From Methanoculleus chikugoensis (GTDB taxonomy: Archaea; Halobacteriota; Methanomicrobia; Methanomicrobiales; Methanoculleaceae), in assembly GCF_900095385.1 (NCBI RefSeq), contig NZ_FMID01000003.1:1-40962 (forward strand): a stretch of DNA of 40,962 bases. Direction: 5' to 3'. Shown in pieces: positions 1 to 8,023 of this stretch (position 1 is its first letter; every line of letters begins with the position of its first letter). The position numbers were made by a program, and so were the translations under genes. The notes below the pieces were generated by a model that searched no databases, was not told the origin of the DNA, and was given only the letters and a program-made list of their open reading frames with translations.

Positions 1-82
1 CTTCCACCTGCTGGTAGCGCTCCGGGCATCCGGCACCGATGTCGGCGACGTGCTCGACGAACTTGCAGCGCGCCGGAAGTAA
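1..82 (+). CDS. hisE: Phosphoribosyl-ATP pyrophosphatase, C-terminal end (partial)
   Basis: Only the last 26 codons are in the window; the frame is open from base 2 to the TAA at 80-82. The peptide starts FHLLVALRAS and ends in DDVLDELAARR-like sequence (here GDVLDELAARRK). That matches the C-terminal helices of HisE, the MazG-like enzyme that hydrolyses phosphoribosyl-ATP to phosphoribosyl-AMP in step 2 of histidine synthesis. The stop codon directly abuts the stop codon of the convergent gene on the other strand, with no spacer. The call rests on a short tail, so it is probable rather than certain. Confidence 0.7.
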   Translation, partial: FHLLVALRASGTDVGDVLDELAARRK

Positions 83-529
83 TCAGAGATACTCTTTGAG
101 GTCGACCATCCTCGGGAGATCGTCCTTCTTCACCGCCGCCGTCTCCACGACCGTATCCTCGATCATGATCGGTGCCCGGTAACGCAGAGCGATGGCTATC
201 CCGTCGCTCGGCCGGCAGTCCATGATCTCGGTTCGCGATCCCTGCCGCAGATGGAGTTTGGCGTAGAAGACCCCCTCCTCCAGAGAATCGATGTGCAGAG
301 AATCGAGCGCGATCTCAAAGCTCCGGAACATCTCAACGATGAGATCGTGGGTGATGGGGCGGGGGAGCATCTCGCTGTTGAGCGCGTTGCTGATCGAGAT
401 CGCTTCCCAGAGCCCGACGTAGATGGGTATCGTGCTGTCGCCCCCGGCGTCCAGGATAACGGTCGGTGCTGCTCCCATCTCGCTCACCGACATGAACACA
501 CCCTGCACCCTGCAGCTTTGAGTCGTCAT
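83..529 (-). CDS. Bifunctional nuclease family protein (DUF151)
   Basis: This 148-aa protein matches the DUF151 / bifunctional nuclease (BFN) family along its length. Visible family signatures are the strand block around VILDAGGDSTIPIYVG followed by an E-A helix, then the block RPITHDLIVEM, and near the C-terminus CRPSDGIAIALRYRAPI. Plant and bacterial members have been reported as nucleases acting on RNA and DNA; the physiological role in archaea is not settled. The start at 529 was chosen because AGGTGATC lies just upstream of that ATG. A start five codons earlier is possible but has no good ribosome-binding site. It converges on hisE with no gap. Confidence 0.85.
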   Translation of the reverse strand: MTTQSCRVQGVFMSVSEMGAAPTVILDAGGDSTIPIYVGLWEAISISNALNSEMLPRPITHDLIVEMFRSFEIALDSLHIDSLEEGVFYAKLHLRQGSRTEIMDCRPSDGIAIALRYRAPIMIEDTVVETAAVKKDDLPRMVDLKEYL

Positions 530-575
530 GTGATCACCTGACATCAGCCTTCTGATGTTTAAACCTTGGGGTCAA

Positions 576-1616
576 TCACCGCTGCTTTTTGGCGCGGGCA
601 AGAAACTCGCGCCGGACAATGACGAGACTCGAAAGGAGACCGAGGAGGATGTTCAGGTAGTAGAAGATCAGCCGCCAGAGGAGGACGAAGACACCCACGA
701 TCGCCGACGGGACGAAGAGGCTGTAGAGCGACGTGGCGCCGATCTCCGCAACGCCCGAGCCTCCCGGGGTGAGCGGGATCATCATGATGATGGCGATGAC
801 GAGCTGGACGACGAACGACTCGATGAAATACGGGGGCTGCCCGAGGCCGATGAGCAGCAGCGATGCGACGGCGAACTCCGAAACCCAGAAGAGCAGGGTG
901 AAGAACATCCCCCACACGAGGCCGCTTTTCCCGTGGTTCACGAACTTGACGAGCCCCCGGTTGAAGTTGTCCACCTCGCGATCGATCGTCTCCAGCAGGC
1001 TCTCGAACCTTTTCAGGTGCCAGCGGCGGTCGATCCACCGCGATATCCCTTTGAGCGCCCGCTTGAGATGGTCCGGGTTCTTGACGGAGTAGACGAAGAT
1101 GAGCACGAAGAGGGTGACGAAGATCCAGGCGGCGTACATCATGGCGCTCATCCCGCTGAACCCCGAGGTGAGACTGCTCCAGTAGTTGCCGAGGAAGAGC
1201 ATGGCGAAGGCCCCGAGCGCCCCGAGGATGATGCCGTCGAGGATCCGCTCCATGATGACGACGGCGGTGGCGTCTCCGACCGGAACGCCCGCCCGGTAGA
1301 GTTCGTGAACCCTGACCGGCTCCCCGCCCGCCTGGGAGGGAGTCACCGCCGCAACGAGCATGTTCGCGAGCACCAGGTTCAGGCAGTGCGTGAGGCGTAC
1401 CCGGTACCCGAGCGACGCCGACATCTTCTGGATGCGGAGTGCCCAGAACCCGACCGAGAGGAGGTGGAGGAGGACGGCAAGAACCAGGTAATACGGGTTT
1501 ATCCGGCTGAGGTACCCGATCGTCGACTCGTCGACGGTGAAGTACAGAACGCCCGCCATGACAAGAGCGCTGAAACTGAGCGAGACGAGCAGCCACTTCC
1601 ACTGAGACCTCTTCAT
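576..1616 (-). CDS. YbhN/UPF0104-type integral membrane protein (LPG synthase TM-domain family)
   Basis: A 346-aa polytopic membrane protein with about eight hydrophobic segments, beginning with KWLLVSLSFSALVMAGVLYF. The stretch AAVTPSQAGGEPVRVHEL and the later IPLTPGGSGVAEIGATSLY are the two paired motifs typical of the family that includes YbhN, AglD-associated proteins and the flippase-like half of MprF. Members are thought to handle membrane lipids or polyprenyl-linked glycans; the substrate here cannot be told. The start at 1616 has GGGAG upstream. A GTG at 1706 would lie about 27-34 bases below a TATA-like stretch (1733-1740) and could be a leaderless alternative, but the extra 30 residues do not look like the family. 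Confidence 0.8.
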   Translation of the reverse strand: MKRSQWKWLLVSLSFSALVMAGVLYFTVDESTIGYLSRINPYYLVLAVLLHLLSVGFWALRIQKMSASLGYRVRLTHCLNLVLANMLVAAVTPSQAGGEPVRVHELYRAGVPVGDATAVVIMERILDGIILGALGAFAMLFLGNYWSSLTSGFSGMSAMMYAAWIFVTLFVLIFVYSVKNPDHLKRALKGISRWIDRRWHLKRFESLLETIDREVDNFNRGLVKFVNHGKSGLVWGMFFTLLFWVSEFAVASLLLIGLGQPPYFIESFVVQLVIAIIMMIPLTPGGSGVAEIGATSLYSLFVPSAIVGVFVLLWRLIFYYLNILLGLLSSLVIVRREFLARAKKQR

Positions 1617-1764
1617 CCACGACGCTCCCGGGCACGGGGACAGCCCCCGGAAAGACCGACCCTCACCCCCGGGTGCTGCAGCCGTCCGCAAACGGCCGGG
1701 CAGCACCGGAGGAAAACACCCGAATTTTTAGTAATAAATTATCGTGCGGCTACTATTTAACGAT

Positions 1765-1790
1765 GGTTTTATCGAAAAATCGATAGAACC
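1765..1790 (-). terminator. 11-bp hairpin, probable terminator of the feo-dphB operon
   Basis: The arms at 1765-1775 and 1780-1790 pair over 11 bp (one G-T pair) with a four-base A loop (T loop on the minus strand). It lies about 45 bases past the last stop of the leftward operon and upstream of the next leftward gene. There is no clear T-run after it on the minus strand, so its function is inferred from position. Confidence 0.45.
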
Positions 1791-1833
1791 GGGGATCCGC
1801 ACGATACCGGGCAAATGAACGGGATAACCGATC

Positions 1834-2403
1834 CTAAACGGTGAAGAGGCCGCGCTCCCCGGTTATCCGAAACAGCCCCGCGCGGATACCGACATCGAGC
1901 CAGGCATAGCCGTAGCTGAACCGGGCAAGGGCAGCGGCGCGGTCGCCTGCATCGAGGTATGCCGCACCCTGCGCATACCAGCCGCGTGCCGCCGAATAAA
2001 ACTCCCAGGCCGCTGCATGAAGCGGGCTCGCCTCGTCCGCCGCCGCCTCGACCGCTCCGAGGGCCGCATCGAGCATCCGCCGGTAGCGGTGCGTCTTCTC
2101 GTCGAGGTGGGCAGCCTGCGATGCCGGGATGCCCGCGTCCACCGTCTCCGGGGGGTGGGCGAGAGAAGGCATGAGCAGCCCGAGGCGCGAGCCGGCGTCC
2201 AGCCACCCGAGCCCGTAGGCAAACGCGGCGAGGGCGTTCACCCGGTCGCCGGCCCGGAGAAACGCAAACCCGTCGCTGTGGTAGGCGATAGCCATCTCGA
2301 GCACCTCCCCGGCCGCCCGGCAGAGGAGGGTGCCCTCCGGGACGGCGATTTCGGCCGGGGAAAGGGCCGCTCCATAGAGAGCGCCGTAGTCGTCGAGGTT
2401 CAT
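1834..2403 (-). CDS. DUF357 family protein with two repeats
   Basis: A 189-aa soluble helical protein. Two copies of the same motif are visible: [20 protein letters not shown] followed by WLDAG near residue 50-70, and [20 protein letters not shown] followed by WLDVG near residue 150-175. This pattern (tyrosine/alanine helix, AGD turn, A-x-A-x-x-x-F-x-Y-G-x-x-WLD) is that of the archaeal DUF357 family, which has no established function. Its start codon overlaps the dphB stop by four bases, so the two are translationally coupled, and it is the last gene of the operon. Confidence 0.8.
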   Translation of the reverse strand: MNLDDYGALYGAALSPAEIAVPEGTLLCRAAGEVLEMAIAYHSDGFAFLRAGDRVNALAAFAYGLGWLDAGSRLGLLMPSLAHPPETVDAGIPASQAAHLDEKTHRYRRMLDAALGAVEAAADEASPLHAAAWEFYSAARGWYAQGAAYLDAGDRAAALARFSYGYAWLDVGIRAGLFRITGERGLFTV

Positions 2404-3152
2404 AGGCCGGCGAAGGTCTCCAGGTACTCCCGCTCCATCGGGTGGAGCTCCGCCGGCACGGCGAGGATATGGAGCGGGGGGCCGAAATCCGTCTCTTTGA
2501 GCTTCGCGCCGGTTCCGGCGGCAACCACGGGCTGCTCCGACCCCGCCCGGGCGATCCCCACGTAGAGCGCGGGCGGTTCGATACCGCGCTTCTCCGCCAT
2601 CTCCTCAAGAACGGCGATCGCCTCCGGGACGCGCATGTAGCGATCCTTCTGGATATCCAGGTAGACGAGCGTATGGAGGTTCTGCGCAAGATTCGCCGCA
2701 ATCGCCTCCATGGGAGCCGTCGGGAACCAGCCCTTCGCGGGGAACGGCACCGAGCAGGACTTCCCGAACCGGTAGTTCTGCAGGCCCGAGAGGCCCGAGA
2801 CCGCGCTCGATATCGACGACGCGTGGATGATGGAGGTCTCGATCCCGGCGGCGGCCGCCCGCAGCCGGAGATCGGCGTGCGTCGTCGAGACCATGGGGTC
2901 TCCCCCCGTCAGGAACGCCACCCGGCCGGCAGCGGCACGATCGAGGATTTCGCGGGGATTCTGCTCGACGTCCTCCCGGCCGAGCACCCGGATCTCTTTT
3001 CTAAAGAACGCTTCCATCGCACCGACGTCCGTCCCCATCAGTCGCGACGTATACGCCTCTAAAAAGACGGCATCGGCGCTCCTGACGTATTCGAGGCCTT
3101 TGACCGATATGTCCCCGAGGTCGAAGAGCCCGAGACCCACGAACGTCAGCAT
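2400..3152 (-). CDS. dphB: Diphthine synthase
   Basis: A 250-aa SAM-dependent methyltransferase of the tetrapyrrole-methylase fold. It methylates the modified histidine of elongation factor 2 during diphthamide synthesis. Evidence: the N-terminus [20 protein letters not shown], the central block [20 protein letters not shown], the strand [20 protein letters not shown], and the C-terminal block [19 protein letters not shown] are all characteristic of DphB. The start at 3152 follows a GGGAGTGAGG ribosome-binding site; 25 extra in-frame codons upstream are not family-like. It lies 64 bases after the RecA-fold gene and overlaps the DUF357 gene by four bases. Confidence 0.95.
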   Translation of the reverse strand: MLTFVGLGLFDLGDISVKGLEYVRSADAVFLEAYTSRLMGTDVGAMEAFFRKEIRVLGREDVEQNPREILDRAAAGRVAFLTGGDPMVSTTHADLRLRAAAAGIETSIIHASSISSAVSGLSGLQNYRFGKSCSVPFPAKGWFPTAPMEAIAANLAQNLHTLVYLDIQKDRYMRVPEAIAVLEEMAEKRGIEPPALYVGIARAGSEQPVVAAGTGAKLKETDFGPPLHILAVPAELHPMEREYLETFAGL

Positions 3153-3216
3153 CGATGCCTCACTCCCGGAACGGAGGGCGCAACACAACCGGGATGCGGC
3201 TGCACGGGTTCCATCA

Positions 3217-3936
3217 TCATTCCTCAAAGGTCAGCGTTCCATCGTCGTAGAAGTAACGGATCCAGGGGGTCGTCCTCCCGCGGATGCCGATGATGCGGAA
3301 CTCCCGCGCCACCGCCCCTCCCCCGTCTTCAACCCGCACCTCGATGACCGTGTTCATCAACTGCTTGATCGTGGAGACGGTTCGCTCGTCGAACGACTCG
3401 CTGTTGAGGGTGTAGATCCCGATCCCCTCCAGTTTCTTCACCCTGTTGGTGATCACGTGGAGGAACCTGTAGGTCACATCCAGCTGCGCATACATCAGAA
3501 GCGTCGAGACCGAGTGGACGCAGAGCCGGATCGGCGGAGGCATCGGGCCCGGAGGATCGGCCATCACCCCTTCCTTCCACATATCCTCCACCATCCGGGA
3601 GAACTTGATCCCCATGCTGGTCAGGTCGAGAGGGCTCGTGACGAACTTTGCCCTTGTCGTGTCCCGCAGGGTGGGCACCGAACTCTTCGTGACCGCGTCG
3701 ATGATCCCGATTCGGCCCCTGTCCGCCCCATACCTGCGGAACGCACCGACGACATCGGAGGCACGCTCATCGGTCGATATGGCAGCAGCCCATTCCCCGG
3801 GCCGGGGAGAGGCTATCCGGTATGCCAGGAGCTCAGCGTAGGAGAGAGGGGGCGCCAGAAGGAGAATATTTGTGGCGGCCCGCAGGCCCCCATACTCCCT
3901 GTCGATAGCCGGAATGCCGGTTTCGTAGGTGTACAT
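3217..3936 (-). CDS. RecA/KaiC-fold protein with a degenerate Walker A motif
   Basis: This 239-aa protein opens with [20 protein letters not shown], the way RadA/KaiC/RAD55-type ATPases begin (TGIPGLDELLGGG...). Where those have GPPGSGKT it has [13 protein letters not shown], so the P-loop lysine and threonine are missing. The later hydrophobic strands ([11 protein letters not shown], a Walker B-like position, and [20 protein letters not shown]) keep the fold. It probably does not hydrolyse ATP and may act as a binding or regulatory protein; this is inference. It starts 13 bases after the feoB stop and precedes dphB. The ribosome-binding site is weak. No specific function is known to me. Confidence 0.65.
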   Translation of the reverse strand: MYTYETGIPAIDREYGGLRAATNILLLAPPLSYAELLAYRIASPRPGEWAAAISTDERASDVVGAFRRYGADRGRIGIIDAVTKSSVPTLRDTTRAKFVTSPLDLTSMGIKFSRMVEDMWKEGVMADPPGPMPPPIRLCVHSVSTLLMYAQLDVTYRFLHVITNRVKKLEGIGIYTLNSESFDERTVSTIKQLMNTVIEVRVEDGGGAVAREFRIIGIRGRTTPWIRYFYDDGTLTFEE

Positions 3937-3949
3937 CGTGTAATACCAG

Positions 3950-5800
3950 TTATGACAGGATATAGTGGATAAGGCCTCCTATCAGGAGCCCGAGGGCGAC
4001 CGTGTAGGCCGTGATCGCAAGCGTGATCCGTGACCCGACTTCGCGCAGCAGCACCGTGATCGTCGCGAGGCAGGGGACGAAGAGGACGGTCACGATCGCG
4101 AATATGTAGAGCTGCAGCGACGAGAGCACCGCCCCGAGGTCGGCGGTGCCCGCGAGGATGGCAAGGGTCTCGAACGCCATCTCTTTTCGGAGGATCCCGA
4201 AGATGAGCGCCGTCGCCGAGTAGCCGGGAAGGCCGAGGAGGGCCATGGTGTACGGTTCCACAAGCCCCTCGAAGAACGTCATGACGCCGAAGAACTCCAA
4301 GAGCCCGAGAACGACGCTTCCCGCGAGGAGGAGCGGCATCGCGATGAAGAGGAACTCCGAGAGACGCGTCCAGGACTTCTTCATCACCAGTTTCGGGTTG
4401 GGCCAGCGGAGCGGGACCATCTCCATGATCATCCCGAACCGCTCGCCGGGCGTCACCCGGGAGAGGACGAGCCCAGTTATGAGGATCAGGACGAAGACGA
4501 TGGCGTATACGCTGAACGCCGCCGCGATGCCGACGAAACTCGCCACGATCCCGGCGATGATGACCGTCCGGGCCGAGCAGGGAACCATCGTGACCAGGAA
4601 CGAGGCGATGATCCGCTCGCGCCGGGAGCGCAGGAGCCGGATGCTCATGATGGCCGGCACGTTGCACCCGAACGCCAGGGTGAGGGGGATGACCGCCCCG
4701 CCGTGCATCCCGACCCGGTGCATCGCGTTGTCGGCGAGGAATGCCGCCCGGGTCATGTACCCGGAGTCCTCGAGGATGGAGATGATGATGTAGAAGAGGA
4801 AGACGTACGGGAACGCTATCCCGAGACCCGCCTGGAGCGCGAGCAGGATAGATACCCCCAGTTCTTCGGCGAGCGGAGGCAGGCCGAGCGCGACGAACGG
4901 CTGCATCGCGTAGACCTCGAAGAACTCCACGATCATCTTCTCAAGGAACGATCCCGTGACGAAGACGAAGAGGAGCATTCCGATCAGGATACCGATGAGG
5001 ATCGGCATCCCGGGGATGATCCGCGTCAGGATGCTGTCCGGATCGGTCTGGGGGAGCTGTGCCTCCTCCTTCACGGTGAGGTCGGCAATCTTGTGAGCGA
5101 AGTTGTGCCGGTTGGCCGCGATGATCTGGGCGACCGTCATCCGGTGCCGGGACTCGATCTCGTCGGAGATCGTCCGCGCCGCCTCGAGCAGTTCCGGGTT
5201 GTCGCCGAACCCGAGGAGCGCACGGACGCTCTCTTTCCGGTCGGCTCCGAACATCTTCCCGAGGCTCCGGACGGCCGCCTCGATGTGGTGGTCGTAGGGG
5301 ATCTCGATCATCGACGGGCTCGAGGCGGCGAGGGCTGCCGGGATGATCCGGTCGATGTTCTTCCCCTGCGACGCCGCCGTCTGGATCACCTCGACGCCGA
5401 GAAGGTCGTGAATCGGCCCGGGATCGATCTCAAGCCCCCGTTTTGCGGCCTCGTCGACCATGTTCAGCACGACGACCATCGGGAGGCCGTACTCCGCCAC
5501 CTGGAGGAGGAGGTAGAGGTTGCGCTCCAGGCGAGTGGCGTTCGCCACCACGATGACCGCATCGACGTCCTGCTGCTCCAGGAACCGACGAACCAGGCCT
5601 TCCTCTTCCGAGTTCCCTTCGAGCGAATAGACCCCGGGCAGGTCAACGAGTTCGACGATCTCGCGCTGGAAACAGGTGTTGCCCCGCTGCAGCTCGACGG
5701 TGGTTCCGGGGTAGTTGCTCACCTCCACCCCGAGGCCGGTGAGCTGGTTGAAGATGAGGGATTTGCCGACGCTGGGGTTGCCGATCAGCGCGAACTTCAT
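3950..5800 (-). CDS. feoB: Ferrous iron transport protein B
   Basis: A 616-aa FeoB, the main Fe(II) permease subunit. The N-terminal G domain is complete: G1 GNPSVGKS (about residues 8-15), the switch region with NYPGTT, G3 DLPG, and G4 NMVD. It is followed by the helical guanine-dissociation-inhibitor-like region and an integral membrane part with two Gate-type blocks, including IPLTLAFGCNVPAIMSIRLL with the conserved cysteine and the later LVPCLATIT-like segment (here FVPCLATITVLL). The ATG at 5800 overlaps the regulator's stop by four bases and has GGAG eight bases upstream. A GTG two codons earlier is less well placed. The length is near the short end of the family. Confidence 0.97.
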   Translation of the reverse strand: MKFALIGNPSVGKSLIFNQLTGLGVEVSNYPGTTVELQRGNTCFQREIVELVDLPGVYSLEGNSEEEGLVRRFLEQQDVDAVIVVANATRLERNLYLLLQVAEYGLPMVVVLNMVDEAAKRGLEIDPGPIHDLLGVEVIQTAASQGKNIDRIIPAALAASSPSMIEIPYDHHIEAAVRSLGKMFGADRKESVRALLGFGDNPELLEAARTISDEIESRHRMTVAQIIAANRHNFAHKIADLTVKEEAQLPQTDPDSILTRIIPGMPILIGILIGMLLFVFVTGSFLEKMIVEFFEVYAMQPFVALGLPPLAEELGVSILLALQAGLGIAFPYVFLFYIIISILEDSGYMTRAAFLADNAMHRVGMHGGAVIPLTLAFGCNVPAIMSIRLLRSRRERIIASFLVTMVPCSARTVIIAGIVASFVGIAAAFSVYAIVFVLILITGLVLSRVTPGERFGMIMEMVPLRWPNPKLVMKKSWTRLSEFLFIAMPLLLAGSVVLGLLEFFGVMTFFEGLVEPYTMALLGLPGYSATALIFGILRKEMAFETLAILAGTADLGAVLSSLQLYIFAIVTVLFVPCLATITVLLREVGSRITLAITAYTVALGLLIGGLIHYILS

Positions 5801-6426
5801 GGACACGACTCCACGACGATCGATCGCGCGATCTCGGGGCTGATGGCGATGTCGCAGCCTTTCACCCTGACGACGACGGAATCATTCGGGAGTTTACGCC
5901 GGATCTGTACGATCTCGCCGGGGAATATGCCGAGATCAAGCAGCCGCCGGTGCCGCCGGGGGCCGCGCATCATCGCCACCCGGACGGTATCGCCTTCCTT
6001 GCAGTCGAGCAGCGTGCAGTCCCGCCCCCGGCAGCGCCCCATGCGTCCCGGCGGAGACTGGGCGCCGTCCATGTAGGAGGAGAGCCGGTCGATCGTCTCG
6101 TCGGATATCCCGTGCTCGAGGGTGCAGGCTTCCCTGCTCGCGGCATCCTCATCGACGCCGAGCATCTCCGTCAGGAAACACTGGAGAACGCGGTGTTTCC
6201 GCGCCACCTGTGACGCCACCGACGAACCCTTCCCGGTAAGCCTGACGGCGTCGCCGTCCGCCCGCTCCAGGTATCCTTCCTCGACCAGAGAGGCGACGGT
6301 CGTCCCGGCGGTCTCCTTCCCGGTATCGAGAGCCGCCGCTATCTCGTCCAGCGTCGCCGCCCGGCCGCCGCTCTCCGTGATCGCGAGGATTGCCTCGAGA
6401 TAATCCTCAAACGTGGAAGGAAGCAT
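5797..6426 (-). CDS. DtxR/MntR-family metal-dependent regulator with FeoA-like C-terminal domain
   Basis: A 209-aa protein. Residues 1-65 form a winged helix (FEDYLEAILAI ... TLDEIAAALDTGKETAGTTV ... LVEEGYLER). Residues 65-120 are the dimerisation/metal-binding domain, with RKHRVLQCFLTEMLGVDEDAASREACTLEH carrying the His, Glu and Cys ligands expected of DtxR/IdeR-type proteins. After a cysteine-rich link (GRCRGRDCTLLDC) comes an SH3-like FeoA domain (about residues 140-209). It is first in an operon with feoB, so it very likely represses the operon when Fe(II) is sufficient. There is no separate feoA; the C-terminal domain may stand in for it or simply be the SH3 domain of the regulator. Confidence 0.9.
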   Translation of the reverse strand: MLPSTFEDYLEAILAITESGGRAATLDEIAAALDTGKETAGTTVASLVEEGYLERADGDAVRLTGKGSSVASQVARKHRVLQCFLTEMLGVDEDAASREACTLEHGISDETIDRLSSYMDGAQSPPGRMGRCRGRDCTLLDCKEGDTVRVAMMRGPRRHRRLLDLGIFPGEIVQIRRKLPNDSVVVRVKGCDIAISPEIARSIVVESCP

Positions 6427-6448
6427 GTTACAATTTCTTTGACTCCTA

Positions 6449-6460
6449 TAAGTTTATATT
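6449..6460 (-). promoter_or_regulatory. TATA box of the dtxR-feoB operon
   Basis: On the minus strand the bases read AATATAAACTTA, 23-34 bases upstream of the regulator's start codon. Archaeal TATA boxes sit about 25 bases before the transcription start, so the mRNA would begin at or very near the ATG (leaderless). No ribosome-binding site lies next to the start, which agrees. Confidence 0.6.
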
Positions 6461-6616
6461 TGGGGGTGTAGGCAGCATACGCGGGAAGACCCCTTGCGCA
6501 GGCTGAGGGATGAGAGCATAGCCTCCCTCCTCCAGAATCACTTTCACCGTGCACGGCTCTTCTTTATGTCGAAAAACTGCAGATCACTCATGCGATAGCC
6601 AGCAGGAGAGTTTCCG

Positions 6617-7891
6617 GTGCACATCACCGCAAAGATCAGGATTCAGGTCATACCTGAGCAGGAGGACGTGCTCTGGCATCTCTCCGAGAAGTGCCGATTA
6701 GTCTACAATTTTGCGCTTGCCGAGCGGAACCGAAATTACCAGGAAAACAAAGACAGACCCGGCAAACAGTACATCGGATATGTGCAGCAGGCGAACGCCC
6801 TCCCCAAGTTAAAGGAAAAGTATCCCGAGTACAAGTGGGTCTACTCAAAAGTGCTTCAAACGACGTTGAAGTCCCTGGACGACGACTTTCGCTCATTCTT
6901 CGCCCTGCGACAGAATGGGGATAAGGGGGCAAATCCCCCAGGGTTCAAGGGAAAAGACCACTTCTGCACGCTACGCTACAACCAGAGCGGATTCAAGATC
7001 GAGAGGGACCAGATCTGGTTCTCCCACTTCTACAACACGGTGCCACTGATCTTCGCCCTACCCGCTGGTTCTCAGTTCATCAACGTCAAACAGGTTGATC
7101 TCTTCTACGACGACATCAAGAGCGCGTACTATGTATCGATCGTTCATGAGGTCCAGCCGGCGCAGGAGTACCGTGACAACGGGCTCTACCAGGCGTTTGA
7201 CCTCGGGGTGACCCGGCACGTCGGGGTGAACAGTCACGGGAAGTTCATTGGGTTTTCTGTGGCTCGCCCGGACAAGTACTGGAAAACCCCGATCGCTGAG
7301 TTGCAGGCCCGGCGAGACCACTGTAAGAAGAAGAGTCGAAAGTGGCAGAAGCTGAACCGGCTCAAGCGGAAGTGTGAACGAAAACAGGGCAACCAGATCA
7401 AAGATTTCCAGCACAAATTGAGCAAGAAAATCGTTGAGAACACTCGCGCTAACACGATCCTCGTTGGGGATCTGAGCGTGAAGCAGATGCCCCGGTCCCG
7501 GCAGGCGACCCCGGGGCTCAACCGCGCCACCCAGAACACGGGACACCTGTCGCGGTTCATCAGATTTTTGACCTACAAGGCAACCCTTGCAGGTAAGAGA
7601 GTAATAAAAATCGATGAACAGAACACGACAAAAGCCTGTTGTGTCTGCGGGGCGCTTCACGACATGCCGCTCTGGAAGCGAGTTATAGAATGTGAGTGCG
7701 GGAACACCATGGATCGAGACCGGAACAGTGCGGTCAATATCATGGTACGGTTCCTATCACAGAATGCCCTGCGAACGGGCTACCGGCAGTTCGCCGATAA
7801 TCTGCGACAAACAGGTCTGGAAATTCCAGTACACTCGCAGGAAGCCCCCTGCGTAGGCGGGGGTAGTCCGCGGATTTGGGTAGTACCATAG
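6617..7891 (+). CDS. tnpB: TnpB (IS200/IS605-IS1341 type), RNA-guided nuclease family
   Basis: A 424-aa TnpB/OrfB-like protein. The N-terminal helical/wedge part has CRLVYNFALAERN and WVYSKVLQTTLKSLDDDF. RuvC-I is FDLGVTRHVGVN (Asp195). RuvC-II is ILVGDLSVKQM, where the usual catalytic Glu is Gly284. A zinc ribbon follows (C341/C344 and C359/C361), then RuvC-III DRDRNSAVNIM (Asp368). A glutamate at 334, in KIDEQNTTKACCVCG, might replace the missing one. No tnpA is present, so the element is an IS1341-type solo tnpB, unable to move alone. The family cleaves DNA guided by an RNA read from the element's right end. It lies 190 bases from the feo operon start, transcribed divergently. Confidence 0.93.
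   Translation: MHITAKIRIQVIPEQEDVLWHLSEKCRLVYNFALAERNRNYQENKDRPGKQYIGYVQQANALPKLKEKYPEYKWVYSKVLQTTLKSLDDDFRSFFALRQNGDKGANPPGFKGKDHFCTLRYNQSGFKIERDQIWFSHFYNTVPLIFALPAGSQFINVKQVDLFYDDIKSAYYVSIVHEVQPAQEYRDNGLYQAFDLGVTRHVGVNSHGKFIGFSVARPDKYWKTPIAELQARRDHCKKKSRKWQKLNRLKRKCERKQGNQIKDFQHKLSKKIVENTRANTILVGDLSVKQMPRSRQATPGLNRATQNTGHLSRFIRFLTYKATLAGKRVIKIDEQNTTKACCVCGALHDMPLWKRVIECECGNTMDRDRNSAVNIMVRFLSQNALRTGYRQFADNLRQTGLEIPVHSQEAPCVGGGSPRIWVVP
7841..7872 (+). mobile_element. Right-end hairpin of the tnpB element (candidate guide-RNA scaffold)
   Basis: Inside the 3' end of tnpB the sequence reads GAAG, five C, a short loop, then AGGCGGGGGTAGTCC. The C5/G5 arms are at 7845-7849 and 7859-7863. This resembles the conserved right end of archaeal IS1341-type elements (GAAGCCCCCGCC...GGCGGGGGTAG), which overlaps the tnpB end and forms the scaffold of the guide RNA. 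The left arm here is partly mismatched. The exact right boundary is not clear; it is probably within a few tens of bases after 7872. A similar, weaker GAAG-CCCC-AGGC block lies at about 6485-6510 on the other side of tnpB. Confidence 0.55.
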
Positions 7892-8023
7892 GAATTGTCA
7901 ACGATCTACGGCCTGAGGAGGATGGGTGGGCCGGGTCGGCAGCGGGAGCGTGAAGCGATCTATGACCCCAGACGTTTTTTTGGGATCCGAACTATTCGAT
8001 CTACACGCATCTTTCGGGCATGA

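Noticed and set aside
555-1760. 401-codon open frame on the plus strand opposite the YbhN-like gene
   Set aside because: It is low-complexity (Glu, Arg, Asp, Pro rich), has no ribosome-binding site, and mirrors the codons of the real membrane protein gene on the other strand.
4703-6076. 457-codon open frame on the plus strand opposite feoB
   Set aside because: Charged, repetitive composition typical of the antisense of a GC-rich gene; feoB on the minus strand is unmistakable.
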